Assembly (NCBI RefSeq): GCF_001613245.1
Contig: NZ_BDBZ01000012.1
Coordinates: 124,001 to 188,000 of the forward strand
DNA: 64,000 bases
Reading direction: 5' to 3'
Source: Nocardia speluncae NBRC 108251
GTDB lineage: Bacteria; Actinomycetota; Actinomycetes; Mycobacteriales; Mycobacteriaceae
In this document: positions 49,189-58,577 of the stretch, piece after piece
Layout of the letters: each line of letters opens with the position of its first letter
How positions within the stretch are numbered: position 1 is the stretch's first letter
Notes under the pieces: model-generated
What the model was told of the DNA's origin: nothing
Database searches by the model: none
The model's input: the letters and a program-made list of their open reading frames with translations, nothing else
Translations under genes and position numbers: made by a program

Positions 49189-50235
49189 TCAGGGTCCGGG
49201 CGGGGCGTCGAGAACATCGGTCGGCACGTAGGTGCTCCGGGTCGGCTGTGCCGTGCCGTTCTGTGCGGTGAGCAGGCCGGCCACGGTGGCGCCCAGGCCG
49301 ATGGTGACGGCCGCTGCCGCATACACCCTCCGACGGCCGACCACCGGGGGACTCAGCGGCACCACCTGACCTCCCGCGCGGATATGCGCGGTACGGGTTC
49401 CGGCGGCCGGCCGCTGGGCTGCGAACAGCAGCGCTCCGCGCGCCGAGACGTATTCCGGTTCCCGGTCGCAGACCAGCGGAAGGTCGAGTAGTTCGGCCAG
49501 CCGGGTGCGTAGCCCCGGGTTGCGGGCGCAGCCGCCGAGCAGGGCGACGGTTTCGGCCGGAAACTCGGAGTGTTCGCACATTCGCCGGATCAGGCCGGCG
49601 GCCTCCGCCACAGGTTCGGCGCAGAGATCGGTGAGATCGCAGCGGGTGATCACTGCGCGTTCAGCAGTGGCGGGATCGGCGGCGGTCACCACCCGGGCGC
49701 TGCTCAGTGCTTCCCGGTATCGGCCGGCGGCGGCCTCGTCGGTGAACACTCCCGCCCGGTCGAGCCATTCGCACAGCAGTTCGTCGTAGGCGTCGCCGCC
49801 GAGGCCGGGACAATGGGCGGCGGCGATCACCGAATCGGTGCGGCAGTCCACCTGCGTCATGGTGAGCCCGGACGATCCCAGGTCGAACAGCAGCACCGAA
49901 CCCGATACCGGTAGTTGTTCGGTGAACCGCAGGTAGCGGAGCTGGGCCAGCGGCTCGTCCACGAGAGTGACCCGGCCGGTGCCCAGCGCCTCACCGACCA
50001 GTTCGACCTGCCGGTGGTCGCGGCAGGTCACGGCGGTGCCGGTGATGTACTCGTCGCGCTCGCGGGCCGCGGTATGCATCCGCCGGACCGCGGTGAGTAC
50101 CGGGTCGATGAGCGGGGCGCCGGGCGGGCGGGGGATATGGCAGCGGTCGATCGGCGGGAGGTGCGGTTGATCGGAATGGGTGAGTACGGCGCGCGCTCCC
50201 GAGGAGCCCACAGATACCCCGAGAACCAGCACCAT
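49189..50235 (-). CDS. Hsp70-like actin-fold ATPase with C-terminal membrane helix
   Basis: Protein of 348 residues. The N-terminus (VLVLGVSVGSSGARAVLT) and SVLLFDLGSSGLTMTQVDCR are the two phosphate loops of the Hsp70/actin ATPase fold; AVTCRDHRQVELVGEALG and AETVALLGGCARNPGLRTRL fit the remaining nucleotide pocket. A short Pro/Arg region leads to one membrane helix (VYAAAAVTIGLGATVAGLL) and a brief outside tail. There is no substrate-binding domain, so it is not a chaperone of the DnaK type. Nearby ESX genes make a role there conceivable, but it is convergent with the hydratase gene. ATG 50235 lies in an ACCATA-N4-TATGGT inverted repeat. Confidence 0.75.
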   Translation of the reverse strand: MVLVLGVSVGSSGARAVLTHSDQPHLPPIDRCHIPRPPGAPLIDPVLTAVRRMHTAARERDEYITGTAVTCRDHRQVELVGEALGTGRVTLVDEPLAQLRYLRFTEQLPVSGSVLLFDLGSSGLTMTQVDCRTDSVIAAAHCPGLGGDAYDELLCEWLDRAGVFTDEAAAGRYREALSSARVVTAADPATAERAVITRCDLTDLCAEPVAEAAGLIRRMCEHSEFPAETVALLGGCARNPGLRTRLAELLDLPLVCDREPEYVSARGALLFAAQRPAAGTRTAHIRAGGQVVPLSPPVVGRRRVYAAAAVTIGLGATVAGLLTAQNGTAQPTRSTYVPTDVLDAPPGP

Positions 50236-50399
50236 AAACATATGGTGCGCTGTGGGGCCGGGGTTGCCAAGCCGAATCACCGAGAAATTTGCTGATCGGG
50301 TGCCCGGCCGTTATTCGTTTGCTACCGATCGGGAGTGTTGAACCGGGCGGTATGTTCTCGGTCCGTTGTTTGCGGGACCCCTGTGCACCCGGTCGGAGC

Positions 50400-50942
50400 T
50401 CAGGGTTCGTTCCAGCGGGCCGGTTCCTCGCCGGTATCGAAGTCGCCCGCGGTATGCCGGAACTCGGCCAGCAACTGCAGCAGCGTCCGCAGCCGGTCCG
50501 GCGGGAGTTCCGGGCGCGCGAATACCCGCTCGTTGAGGTATTCGGTGGCTTCGGCGACCAGTGAGCGTCCCGCATCGGTGATCTCGATCAGGGTCGCGCG
50601 CCGGTCGTTCGGATGTGGCACCCGGTTCACCAGCCCCGCGGCCTCGAGCCGGTCCACCGAATTGGTGACGCTGGTCGGATGGACCTGCAACCGTGCGCTG
50701 GCCACCGCCATCGGCAGCGCGCCGGTGGTACTGAAGTTCAGCAACTGCAGCAGTTCGTAGCGCGAGAAGGTGAGTCCGGTGGGTCGCAGGGCCTCGTCCA
50801 CCCGGGCCATGACGATCTGCTGGGCGCGGACGAGTGAGGTCACGGCCGCCATCCCGTCCGCGACCGCCCCCCAGCCGTGGCCGACCCATTGACGATGGGC
50901 CTCCTGTATCGGATCCAGTGGTAGCGGCCGGGGACGAGACAT
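50400..50942 (-). CDS. MarR-family transcriptional regulator
   Basis: Protein of 180 residues with the winged helix of MarR proteins: GLTFSRYELLQLLNFSTTGA, ARLQVHPTSVTNSVDRLEAA (recognition helix) and the wing LVNRVPHPNDRRATLIEITD. The N-terminal SRPRPLPLDPIQEAHRQWVG is typical of a mycobacterial/nocardial subgroup. The start is ATG 50942; ATG 50954 four codons upstream also fits. No operator palindrome is obvious nearby. The target genes are unknown; the Hsp70-like gene downstream on the same strand is 165 bases away. Confidence 0.9.
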   Translation of the reverse strand: MSRPRPLPLDPIQEAHRQWVGHGWGAVADGMAAVTSLVRAQQIVMARVDEALRPTGLTFSRYELLQLLNFSTTGALPMAVASARLQVHPTSVTNSVDRLEAAGLVNRVPHPNDRRATLIEITDAGRSLVAEATEYLNERVFARPELPPDRLRTLLQLLAEFRHTAGDFDTGEEPARWNEP

Positions 50943-51157
50943 GTGTTCGATCATCGCACGGCGCCGCGGTGGCCGGCCCCGCCGTGCGGGTCCGGTCCGA
51001 CGGGCCGCGGGGGTCTTCGCCGGCCGTATGCAGGCTCGGTGCGCGCTATCCGGCCCTGACCGCGTGTTCGTCGCTCCACGCCGCGCGGCCGATTGCGATC
51101 CGCGTGATCCGAACCCTGGTTCGCGACGCCGCGCATCCGCGATGATCACCTGGTCAC

Positions 51158-51229
51158 GCGGGCGTGGCTGAGTGGTTGAGGCAACGGTCTGCAAAGCCGT
51201 TCACGCGGGTTCGATTCCCGCCGCTCGCT
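51158..51229 (+). tRNA. tRNA-Cys (anticodon GCA)
   Basis: A 72-base cloverleaf. The acceptor arms GCGGGCG and CGCTCGC pair with one G-U, the D arm and the anticodon stem (ACGGT/GCCGT) form, the anticodon loop is CTGCAAA giving GCA, and the T arm GCGGG-TTCGATT-CCCGC is perfect. The base after the acceptor stem is U, the identity base of tRNA-Cys. The CCA is not encoded. Confidence 0.93.
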
Positions 51230-51282
51230 CGATTCGCCCGGCCGGGGCCGGGGCGTTCTCGGCCCCGGCCGCGGTGGTCTGG

Positions 51283-52704
51283 TCAGTGCAAACCCGAGAA
51301 ATCGCGCAGCACAACATGATTGCGGTCGGAAAAGGTGCCCAGGGCGTAATCGGGAAGCAATCCGAAGTACTCGCCGCGGGTCAGCGTGCTCCAGCGGCGG
51401 GCCTGCTGGGTGCGGGTCTTGTAGAAGTTCACCGTGTACCCGCCCTCGTAGATCCGCAGCAGACTGTAACCGCCGGGATACTCCTTGACCGCCGCGACCT
51501 CCAGGAATTCGACCGCGCAGGCGGTATCGGGCCGCGTGCGGCGGGTGCGGTGCGTATGCCCACTGTGCTGCAAGAAAACGCCGGGTGCCCTTTCGTACAG
51601 TTGCTGCAGCCGCAGGGCGTGCGCGCGGTCCAGAATGAAACCCGGCCCGCCGGTATTGGTCAGCCCCGCCTCCACGGTAACCGGGTGGTGGCCGAAAACG
51701 AGTGTGGGACGGTCTGGTTCGTTGCGCAGCAACTCGCTCATCCGGTCGAACTGCGGGGGATCGAGCACACCGCCGGAACCGTCGAGCGCGCTGGTGTCGA
51801 GACCGAGCAGCCGTAGGCCGCCCAGTTCGTACTCGACCAGCTGTTGCCGCGGCCCGAAAGTATCGCTCCAGCAATCATGGAGCTCGGCGGTACCGGGAAC
51901 AGCCGGGCAGCCGGCGTATTCGCCGCCCGCATGCGGGCGGTCGTGGTTTCCGCGCACAGCGAGGTAGTCGGTGCCCGCGTTGCCCCAGCGGTCGAGCCGG
52001 TCGCGTACCGCGCGGAGGTCCGTCGGTGTAGCCTCGGCGCTCAGATCGCCTGCCAGCAGCAAGGTTGCGGCGCCACGATCGGCACGGCGCAGATCGTCGA
52101 GCAGGGCATCCAGCATGACCTGTGGGTACGGCGGCAGACCCGGTTCCTGCCGGAAGCCGGGCGGTAGATCTCCCGCCACCAGACCGCTGACTGTTTCGCC
52201 GTAGTGGATGTCGTTGGCCAGGGCCAGAGTTCGCAGCAACCGGCCGGGCGGGGGCACGAGGGTGGTGAAGGTGCCGCTGGTTTCCGGTGTACCCGGTAGG
52301 CCGGTGGCCGCCGAAACCGCCGGTGTCGCCCGAACTCCGGCGCCACGCGCTTCGAAACGGTAGGTGCGCCCCGGTTCGAGACCGTCGATCTGCGCGTAGT
52401 GGAAAGGAGTCGCACCGTCGGAGCCCCAGACCTGCCGGGGTGGCCGTGAACTGTCGGCGGGAGCCAGCCATAACTCGCCGTCGGTGGGTACCGGAACCGG
52501 CCGGCCCGCCGCATCGGGCGTACGGGTGGTCCAGGTGAGCACCGCGGCGGTATCGGTCACCGTGACGACTTCCAGGTCGGTGGCGAGAACCGGGTCCGGC
52601 TGCGCGAGGGCCCGCCCGGCCACGGGAAGCAGTGCGGCGAGGCCGAGTGCACCCAGTACGGTGCGACGTGACGGGCCGCAGCAGCTCGTCAATCTCGTCT
52701 CCAT
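51283..52704 (-). CDS. Tat-exported metallophosphoesterase (purple-acid-phosphatase-like)
   Basis: Protein of 473 residues. The N-terminus is a twin-arginine signal (PSRRTVLGALGLAALLPVAG, cleavage likely after RALA). A fibronectin-type domain follows (about 40-140: AAVLTWTTRTPDAAG, YAQIDGLEPGRTYRFEARGA). The metallophosphatase domain has ALANDIHYGE, LLLAGDLSAEATPTDL, VRGNHDRPHAGG, FGHHPV and the final GHTHRTRRTR, the five metal-binding blocks of the superfamily. It is likely a surface phosphatase. The ATG at 52704 lies about 215 bases from the divergent deazaflavin gene; no regulatory site was found. Confidence 0.92.
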   Translation of the reverse strand: METRLTSCCGPSRRTVLGALGLAALLPVAGRALAQPDPVLATDLEVVTVTDTAAVLTWTTRTPDAAGRPVPVPTDGELWLAPADSSRPPRQVWGSDGATPFHYAQIDGLEPGRTYRFEARGAGVRATPAVSAATGLPGTPETSGTFTTLVPPPGRLLRTLALANDIHYGETVSGLVAGDLPPGFRQEPGLPPYPQVMLDALLDDLRRADRGAATLLLAGDLSAEATPTDLRAVRDRLDRWGNAGTDYLAVRGNHDRPHAGGEYAGCPAVPGTAELHDCWSDTFGPRQQLVEYELGGLRLLGLDTSALDGSGGVLDPPQFDRMSELLRNEPDRPTLVFGHHPVTVEAGLTNTGGPGFILDRAHALRLQQLYERAPGVFLQHSGHTHRTRRTRPDTACAVEFLEVAAVKEYPGGYSLLRIYEGGYTVNFYKTRTQQARRWSTLTRGEYFGLLPDYALGTFSDRNHVVLRDFSGLH

Positions 52705-52919
52705 TCCCCACGCATGTCAGGTCCCCTCGGTATCACCGGAAGACTACGACAAACACCCGGTAGGTGCCGGGCACCGGCGTCACGGGCGTGCTGAGTCGCG
52801 AGACCGGTCAGGAATCGAGAAGCACTGGTTCGTGCGGCGCGACTAGCGTCGTTCACAACAGCCCGGGGCCGAGCTGATCGGTGGTGCCGGACCCACAGGA
52901 CGGAGAGGGAGGTAGGTGT

Positions 52920-53381
52920 ATGTCGCAGGAGCAGAAGCAGGGCGGACGGAAGAAGGGGTCGCCCAGCGCGCTCTCATTGTGGTTCCAGCGGAAGATGAAC
53001 GCGCGAACCACCGGCAAGGTCCGCCGGAAAGGCGGCAAGTACCTGGGCATGGATCTGCTGATCCTGCACACGACCGGCCGCCGCAGCGGGGTAGCACGGG
53101 AAACCCCGATCACCTGGTTCGCCGATGACGACGGGTGGCTGGTGGTCGCCTCGGGCGGTGGCAAACGGGATCCCGACTGGTACGTGAACTTGATGGCTCA
53201 CCCCGAGCAGGCGGCCGTCGAAGTGCACGGCAGCCCGGCCGTGCCGGTGACACCACATCGCCTCGCCGGTGACGACCACGCGCAGGCATGGCAGCACATC
53301 ACTGGGCAGCAGCCGCGCTATGCGAAGTATCAGCAGAAATCGGCGCGGGAATACCCGGTCGTCCGGTTGGCCCGGAAATGA
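52920..53381 (+). CDS. deazaflavin (F420)-dependent nitroreductase-family protein, second copy
   Basis: Protein of 153 residues of the DDN-like split beta-barrel family: a basic N-terminus (GGRKKGSPSALSLWFQRKM), KYLGMDLLILHTTGRRSGVAR with the HTTGRxSGxxR F420 block, WLVVASGGGKRDPDWYVNLM and a C-terminal QQPRYAKYQQKSAREYPVV. The basic N-terminal part may touch lipid. GGAGG precedes ATG 52920. It is distinct from the copy at 15399 and is probably a quinone or F420H2-linked reductase; a strong terminator lies 80 bases downstream. Confidence 0.9.
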   Translation: MSQEQKQGGRKKGSPSALSLWFQRKMNARTTGKVRRKGGKYLGMDLLILHTTGRRSGVARETPITWFADDDGWLVVASGGGKRDPDWYVNLMAHPEQAAVEVHGSPAVPVTPHRLAGDDHAQAWQHITGQQPRYAKYQQKSAREYPVVRLARK

Positions 53382-53461
53382 TCCAGGGGCCGTCGCCGGC
53401 CAGTTGTCGTCGTGCGCCCGGGTGAGAAGTATCCGGCGGATCCGGCCGACGGTATGAACGA

Positions 53462-53500
53462 GAAAAGCTCCCGACCGAATTTCCTGGTCGGGAGCTTTTC
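53462..53500. terminator. bidirectional Rho-independent terminator
   Basis: GAAAAGCTCCCGACC and GGTCGGGAGCTTTTC form a perfect 15-bp stem with loop GAATTTCCT. A-rich and T-rich ends on each side provide U-tracts in both directions. It stops the tRNA-Arg transcript from the right and the deazaflavin gene from the left. It is the clearest classical terminator in the window. Confidence 0.92.
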
Positions 53501-53505
53501 GTCTG

Positions 53506-53578
53506 TGCCCTCGGCAGGAATCGAACCTGCGGCCTTCTGCTCCGGAGGCAGACGCTCTATCCCCTGAGCTACGAGGGC
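53506..53578 (-). tRNA. tRNA-Arg (anticodon CCG)
   Basis: A 73-base cloverleaf on the minus strand. Acceptor arms GCCCTCG/CGAGGGC pair perfectly, the anticodon stem TCTGC/GCAGA encloses loop CTCCGGA giving CCG, and the T arm is GCAGG-TTCGATT-CCTGC. The discriminator is A. The terminator at 53462-53500 directly follows. The argS gene lies 1.9 kb downstream on the other strand. Confidence 0.95.
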
Positions 53579-53671
53579 GGGGATCCACCCGAGGGGCCGG
53601 AAGTCCGGTCGATCGGGCGGACCACAGCGTAACGCATCAGCCGCGGTAGGGCCAAAACGTGTGGTGGCGGC

Positions 53672-54382
53672 TCACCCGAACGGTAGCGGTTGCGCGCCGC
53701 GGTCGGCGAGCATCTTGGTCATCAACCGGGATTCGCCTTCCTGGGCGGGCAGCATCTGACCGGAGAGCGTCTTGATCTCCGTGGTATCGGCGTGTTCGGT
53801 GCCGTATTCGAGCATCGGGACCCCGCCCTGGTGGTGCCGCAACATCAGCTGCAGGAACAGCGTGTCCTGCCGCGGGCCCTGCGCGGCACGGAGTTGCCGG
53901 AGCTCGTCGGTGGTGGCCATGCCCGGCATCGCGGCCATTCCCGCGCCGCCGTGGTCGTGTCCGTGACCGGCGTGCTCTTCCTGCGGCATCCAGGCCATGT
54001 ATCCGCCGGTCGCGCGGGCCGGTGCGTCCCAGATCTGCAACCAGCCCTGCATCCGGCCGATCTGGCTCTGCTGGGTGGTCAGGATGTCGTAGGCCAGGCG
54101 GCGGACCTCGGGATCGTCCGAACCGGTCAGCGCGATCCCGGACATTTCCACGGCCTGTGCGTGATGCGCCGACATATCCTGCGCGAACCCGATATCCACC
54201 GGGCCGGCCGGGTTGTCGTCACCGCTGGTGTCCGGCGCCAGCAGGACGCCGGCGCCGAATCCCAGCACGAGCAGCGTGATCGCACCGATGATGAGGAGCG
54301 GGACGCGTTGCGCGCGCAGCTGTGCGCGCCAGCCCGGTGCCGGCGGCTGCGTTCGGTCCTCGGTGGCCTCGGTTGCCGGCAT
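53672..54382 (-). CDS. DUF305 domain membrane-anchored protein
   Basis: Protein of 236 residues. A membrane anchor (VPLLIIGAITLLVLGFGAGV) near residue 28-48 places the rest outside. The DUF305 core has FAQDMSAHHAQAVEMSGIAL and LQLMLRHHQGGVPMLEYGTE, two His-His motifs, with a His-rich linker (EEHAGHGHDHGGAGMAAM) in between. The His/Met-rich character suggests metal, perhaps copper, binding. The start shares its first base with the stop of the DUF3105 gene upstream (TAATG), and the pair next to argS is common in Nocardia relatives. Confidence 0.9.
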   Translation of the reverse strand: MPATEATEDRTQPPAPGWRAQLRAQRVPLLIIGAITLLVLGFGAGVLLAPDTSGDDNPAGPVDIGFAQDMSAHHAQAVEMSGIALTGSDDPEVRRLAYDILTTQQSQIGRMQGWLQIWDAPARATGGYMAWMPQEEHAGHGHDHGGAGMAAMPGMATTDELRQLRAAQGPRQDTLFLQLMLRHHQGGVPMLEYGTEHADTTEIKTLSGQMLPAQEGESRLMTKMLADRGAQPLPFG

Positions 54383-55353
54383 TACTGACCGGCCCCGGGC
54401 TCCGGCTGTGCGCCCAACGGTGCCTGCTGTTGTTGCGGCAGGGTGCCCGGCATCCCCGGGATCGCCGGAATACCACCCGGCAGGCCGCTGGGAAGGCCGC
54501 CCGGCGCGCCACCCAATTCGCCCTGGTCGGGCTGGATACCGCCACCGTCCATCGGCACCGCGTCGGGGCCGGGTGCCTCGGACACGTAGGGCGGCGGGTT
54601 CTCGGTATCGAAGCCCATGGTGGCGCAGTCCGCGCCGACCTCGGGGTACTCGAAGGAGTTCAGCCGCAGTGCGGTGACGAACTGGCCGATGCGCTCGTCC
54701 TCGGCATCGTTCACGGCGAGCTGGTGTCCCCAGGATTGCAGTGAGATCGGTGCTTCCTGATCGGGATGCGGGGACATGAGCATGTACTGCTCACCGTCGA
54801 CCCAGGCATTCAGGGTGTCGACCCCGTCCCCGTCGACCTTCTCGGGGTTGTAGGTGATCCACACCGCGCCGTGCTCCAGCGAGTGGACGGCGCTCTCCTC
54901 GCGCAGCGCCTTGGTGTAGACGGTGCCCATGCAGTTCGCCCAGGAGGCGTCGTGCGGGCCGCCGAACGGGGGAGTCTTGTCGTAGGCCACCCGCTGGGTG
55001 GCGTCCACGTGCAGACCCGCCGGGTACTCCTGTTTCACCACGCCCTGGATCTGCGTGGAGGGATCCTGGTTCTGTTCGGTCGGCGCGAACTGCTGTCCCA
55101 GCGATTCGCGCAGCTGCCGGACGTGCTCCTGCCGCTCTCGTAGCGCGGCCTGCTCCTGATATTTCGGTAGCAGGCTCGCCGCCAGCGCTCCGACGAGTGC
55201 GACGAGCACCACGACAGCGCCCACCGTGAGCCACGGGATACGCTGCATGAGAGGTGGTTTGTTCCCTTTTTTACCGCCGCCCGCCCGGGCTGGAGCGACT
55301 TTGCCCGCTGCCTTGACGGCTTTCGCCGATTTGGCGCTGGTCCTGTTCGGCAT
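54382..55353 (-). CDS. DUF3105 domain membrane protein
   Basis: Protein of 323 residues. A Lys/Ala-rich N-terminus (KSAKAVKAAGKVAPARAGGG) precedes one membrane helix (WLTVGAVVVLVALVGALAAS). The outside DUF3105 domain has TPPFGGPHDASWANCMGTVY and HSLEHGAVWITYNPEKVDGD (the conserved HxLEHG), with two Cys for a possible disulfide, and ends in a Gly/Pro/Gln-rich tail. ATG 55353 has AGGA upstream. It is cotranscribed with the DUF305 gene. Function unknown. Confidence 0.9.
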   Translation of the reverse strand: MPNRTSAKSAKAVKAAGKVAPARAGGGKKGNKPPLMQRIPWLTVGAVVVLVALVGALAASLLPKYQEQAALRERQEHVRQLRESLGQQFAPTEQNQDPSTQIQGVVKQEYPAGLHVDATQRVAYDKTPPFGGPHDASWANCMGTVYTKALREESAVHSLEHGAVWITYNPEKVDGDGVDTLNAWVDGEQYMLMSPHPDQEAPISLQSWGHQLAVNDAEDERIGQFVTALRLNSFEYPEVGADCATMGFDTENPPPYVSEAPGPDAVPMDGGGIQPDQGELGGAPGGLPSGLPGGIPAIPGMPGTLPQQQQAPLGAQPEPGAGQ

Positions 55354-55444
55354 ACCGGTCCTAGCTCTTTCCACGTGATGAACAGTGCATTGCGGCGGTG
55401 CCCACTCGCGGCGCGCACCCACTCGGACCATAGGATAGAGACTC

Positions 55445-57103
55445 GTGACTCCAGCCGACCTTGCAGATCTCCTTCACGCCACGGCCGCGAAGGTACTCGC
55501 CGAACGTGGACTGGACCCCGCGGTCCTGCCCGACAAGGTCGATGTTGAGCGTCCACGTAATCCCGAACACGGTGACTACAGCACGAATGTGGCGATGCGC
55601 GTCGCCAAGAAGGCGGGTGCGAATCCGCGTGAGCTGGCGGGCTGGCTGGCCGAAGCGCTCGGCGATACATCGGCTGTGGCGAGCGCGGAAGTGGCCGGTC
55701 CGGGCTTCCTGAACATCCGGCTGGCAGCATCCGCGCAGGGTGTGATCCTGCAACAGGTATTGACCGCCGGTGTGAGTTACGGCACTGCCGGCGCCCTGGC
55801 CGGTACCAAGATCAATCTCGAGTTCGTCTCCGCGAACCCGACCGGTCCCGTGCATCTGGGTGGTACACGCTGGGCGGCCGTCGGCGACGCATTGGGTCGA
55901 ATTCTCGCCGCGCAGGGCGCCGAGGTCACCCGCGAGTACTACTTCAACGATCACGGCGCGCAGATCACCCGGTTCGCCGAATCGCTGGTCGCCGCCGCTA
56001 CCGGTGCGCCCACGCCGGAGAACGGGTATGCGGGCGTCTATATCGCCGAAATCGCCGACCAGATCATTTCTGCGCATCCAGGCGTGCTCGACCTCGACCC
56101 CGAGCGCCGTATCGAGCTGTTCCGCGCCGAGGGGGTGGAGCTCATGTTCGCCCATATCAAGAAGACGCTGCACGAATTCGGCACCGATTTCGATGTGTAT
56201 TTCAACGAGAGTTCGCTGTTCGCCTCGGGGGCGGTGGAGCGCGCGGTGGAAACGCTGAAGAACTCCGGCGACCTGTACTCGAAGGACGGCGCCTGGTGGA
56301 TCAAGAGCTCCGAATACGGTGACGATCAGGACCGGGTGGTCATCAAGAGCGACGGCCATGCCGCCTATATCGCCGGCGATATCGCGTACTTGCAGGACAA
56401 GCGGTCACGTGGATTCGACCTGTGCATCTATATGCTCGGCGCCGACCATCACGGGTATATCGGCCGGTTGAAGGCCGCCGCCGCGGCGTTCGGCGACGAC
56501 CCCGACAGTGTCGAGGTGCTCATCGGGCAGATGGTGAACCTGCTGCGCGACGGTGTCGCGGTGCGGATGAGTAAACGCGCCGGCACCGTGGTCACCCTGG
56601 ACGATCTGGTGGAGGCCATCGGCGTGGACGCCGCCCGCTATTCGCTGGTGCGCAGTTCGGTGAACTCGGGTATCGATATCGACCTGGACCTGTGGACGAA
56701 ACAGGACAGCATCAACCCGGTCTACTACGTGCAGTACGCGCACGCCCGCGCCGCGTCGATCGCCCGTAATGCCGCCGAGTTCGAATACGACAAGGTGGCA
56801 CCGGATTTCGCGCTGCTGAATTCCGATCTCGAAGGTGCGCTCATTCGGACTCTCGGCGAGTTCCCCCGGGTGGTGGCCAGCGCGGCCACCCTGCGGGAAC
56901 CGCATCGCATTGCCCGCTACCTGGAGGAATTGGCCGGCGCCTACCATCCGTTCCAGTCCAACAAGGCCCTGCGGGTGCTGCCGATGGGCGACGAACCCGT
57001 GAGCCCGGTCAACGCCGCCCGGCTCGTCCTGGCCAACGCCACCCGGCAGGTGCTCGCCAACGGGCTGGCCCTGCTGGGCGTCACTGCACCGGAGCGGATG
57101 TGA
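55445..57103 (+). CDS. argS: arginyl-tRNA synthetase
   Basis: Protein of 552 residues. The class I catalytic core has the HIGH-type motif [20 protein letters not shown] (about residue 130) and the KMSKS-type [19 protein letters not shown] (about residue 377); the N-terminal additional domain ([20 protein letters not shown]) and the C-terminal anticodon-binding helices ([13 protein letters not shown]) are complete. GTG 55445 follows TAGGAT by eight bases. It starts the conserved cluster argS-lysA-hom-thrC-thrB-rho; the gap to lysA is 58 bases. Confidence 0.97.
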   Translation: MTPADLADLLHATAAKVLAERGLDPAVLPDKVDVERPRNPEHGDYSTNVAMRVAKKAGANPRELAGWLAEALGDTSAVASAEVAGPGFLNIRLAASAQGVILQQVLTAGVSYGTAGALAGTKINLEFVSANPTGPVHLGGTRWAAVGDALGRILAAQGAEVTREYYFNDHGAQITRFAESLVAAATGAPTPENGYAGVYIAEIADQIISAHPGVLDLDPERRIELFRAEGVELMFAHIKKTLHEFGTDFDVYFNESSLFASGAVERAVETLKNSGDLYSKDGAWWIKSSEYGDDQDRVVIKSDGHAAYIAGDIAYLQDKRSRGFDLCIYMLGADHHGYIGRLKAAAAAFGDDPDSVEVLIGQMVNLLRDGVAVRMSKRAGTVVTLDDLVEAIGVDAARYSLVRSSVNSGIDIDLDLWTKQDSINPVYYVQYAHARAASIARNAAEFEYDKVAPDFALLNSDLEGALIRTLGEFPRVVASAATLREPHRIARYLEELAGAYHPFQSNKALRVLPMGDEPVSPVNAARLVLANATRQVLANGLALLGVTAPERM

Positions 57104-57161
57104 ACACCACCCACCATCGCAACGACCGACTGTTCCGGCAGTGGGTGAGGAAGGGAGACCG

Positions 57162-58577
57162 ATGAGTGTCCATCCGGCCGGACCTCGGCACGCCGATATC
57201 CCGCACGCGCCGAATCTGCCGCAGCGCCCGGCGGATCCGCGCGAGATGATCGATCTGCCCGAGAATGTGTGGCCGCGCGGCGCCACCCGCGACACCGACG
57301 ATGTCGTGCGCCTCGGCGGCATACCCGTCACCGAACTCGCCACGCAGTTCGGCACCCCGCTGTTCGTGGTGGACGAGGACGATTTCCGGTCCCGTTGCCG
57401 CGATATGGTGCGCGCCTTCGGTGCGGAGTCGCGAGTTCATTACGCCTCCAAGGCTTTTCTGTGCGGCGAGGTGGCGCGATGGGTCCGCGACGAAGGATTG
57501 TCGCTGGACGTGGCTTCCGGTGGTGAACTGGCGGTCGCGCTGAACGCCGGTTTCCCCGCCGCACGTATCGCGGTGCACGGCAACAACAAATCCGTCCCCG
57601 AACTCGAGGCCGCCGTCGCGGCGGGGGTCGGCCATGTAGTGGTCGATTCGCTGTTCGAGATCGACCGGCTGGAAGCCGTCGCCGGCGCGGCGGGGGTGGT
57701 GCAGAATGTGCTGGTCCGCGTCACCGTCGGGGTCGAGGCACATACCCACGAATACATTTCCACCGCCCACGAGGACCAGAAATTCGGTTTCTCTATTTCC
57801 GGCGGTGACGCCATGGAGGCGTTGGCCCGGGTTTTCGAAGCCGACAACCTGCGCCTGGTCGGCCTGCACAGCCACATCGGCTCGCAGATCTTCGAAATCG
57901 ACGGTTTCGAAATCGCGGCGCACCGGATGCTCGGGCTGCTTCGTGAAGCCGTCGACAAATTCGGTGTCGAACGCACCGCGCAGATATCGCTGCTGGACCT
58001 CGGTGGTGGGCTCGGGATTTCCTACCTGCCCTCCGATGCTCCGCCGCCGCTGGACACTTTCGCCGATAAACTACGTGTCCTGGTGGCGCGGGAGGCCGAA
58101 CTGGCCGGGTTGCCTGTCCCGCGGATCGCGGTCGAACCGGGCCGGGCGATCGCCGGACCGGGCACGGTGACCCTGTACGAGATCGGCACCATCAAGGATG
58201 TATCCCTGGACGGTGGCCTGCGCCGCCGCTACGTCAGCGTAGACGGCGGGATGAGCGATAACATCCGGCCCGCGCTGTACCAGGCCGATTACCACTGCCA
58301 GCTCGTCTCGCGGGGTTCGCAGGCCGAGCCGGTGGTCGCCCGCATCGTCGGAAAGCACTGCGAGAGCGGCGATATCATTATCCGTGACACCTGGCTCCCC
58401 GCCGATGCCGGGCCCGGCGACCTCGTTGCCGTGGCCGGAACGGGCGCCTACTGCTATTCCATGTCGAGCCGGTACAACATGCTGACCAGACCCGCTGTCG
58501 TCGCCGTCGCAGACGGTACGGCGCGGCTGATCCTGCGCCGGGAAACGATCGACGATCTGCTCGGTCTGGAGGTCTGA
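57162..58577 (+). CDS. lysA: diaminopimelate decarboxylase
   Basis: Protein of 471 residues that makes L-lysine from meso-diaminopimelate. The PLP-binding Lys is in [17 protein letters not shown] (about residue 97), the PLP-phosphate glycine loop in [15 protein letters not shown], and the substrate Cys/Tyr region in [18 protein letters not shown] and [15 protein letters not shown]. The N-terminal 30 residues are an actinobacterial extension. ATG 57162 is preceded by AAGGGAG. Its stop shares a base with the hom start. Confidence 0.96.
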   Translation: MSVHPAGPRHADIPHAPNLPQRPADPREMIDLPENVWPRGATRDTDDVVRLGGIPVTELATQFGTPLFVVDEDDFRSRCRDMVRAFGAESRVHYASKAFLCGEVARWVRDEGLSLDVASGGELAVALNAGFPAARIAVHGNNKSVPELEAAVAAGVGHVVVDSLFEIDRLEAVAGAAGVVQNVLVRVTVGVEAHTHEYISTAHEDQKFGFSISGGDAMEALARVFEADNLRLVGLHSHIGSQIFEIDGFEIAAHRMLGLLREAVDKFGVERTAQISLLDLGGGLGISYLPSDAPPPLDTFADKLRVLVAREAELAGLPVPRIAVEPGRAIAGPGTVTLYEIGTIKDVSLDGGLRRRYVSVDGGMSDNIRPALYQADYHCQLVSRGSQAEPVVARIVGKHCESGDIIIRDTWLPADAGPGDLVAVAGTGAYCYSMSSRYNMLTRPAVVAVADGTARLILRRETIDDLLGLEV

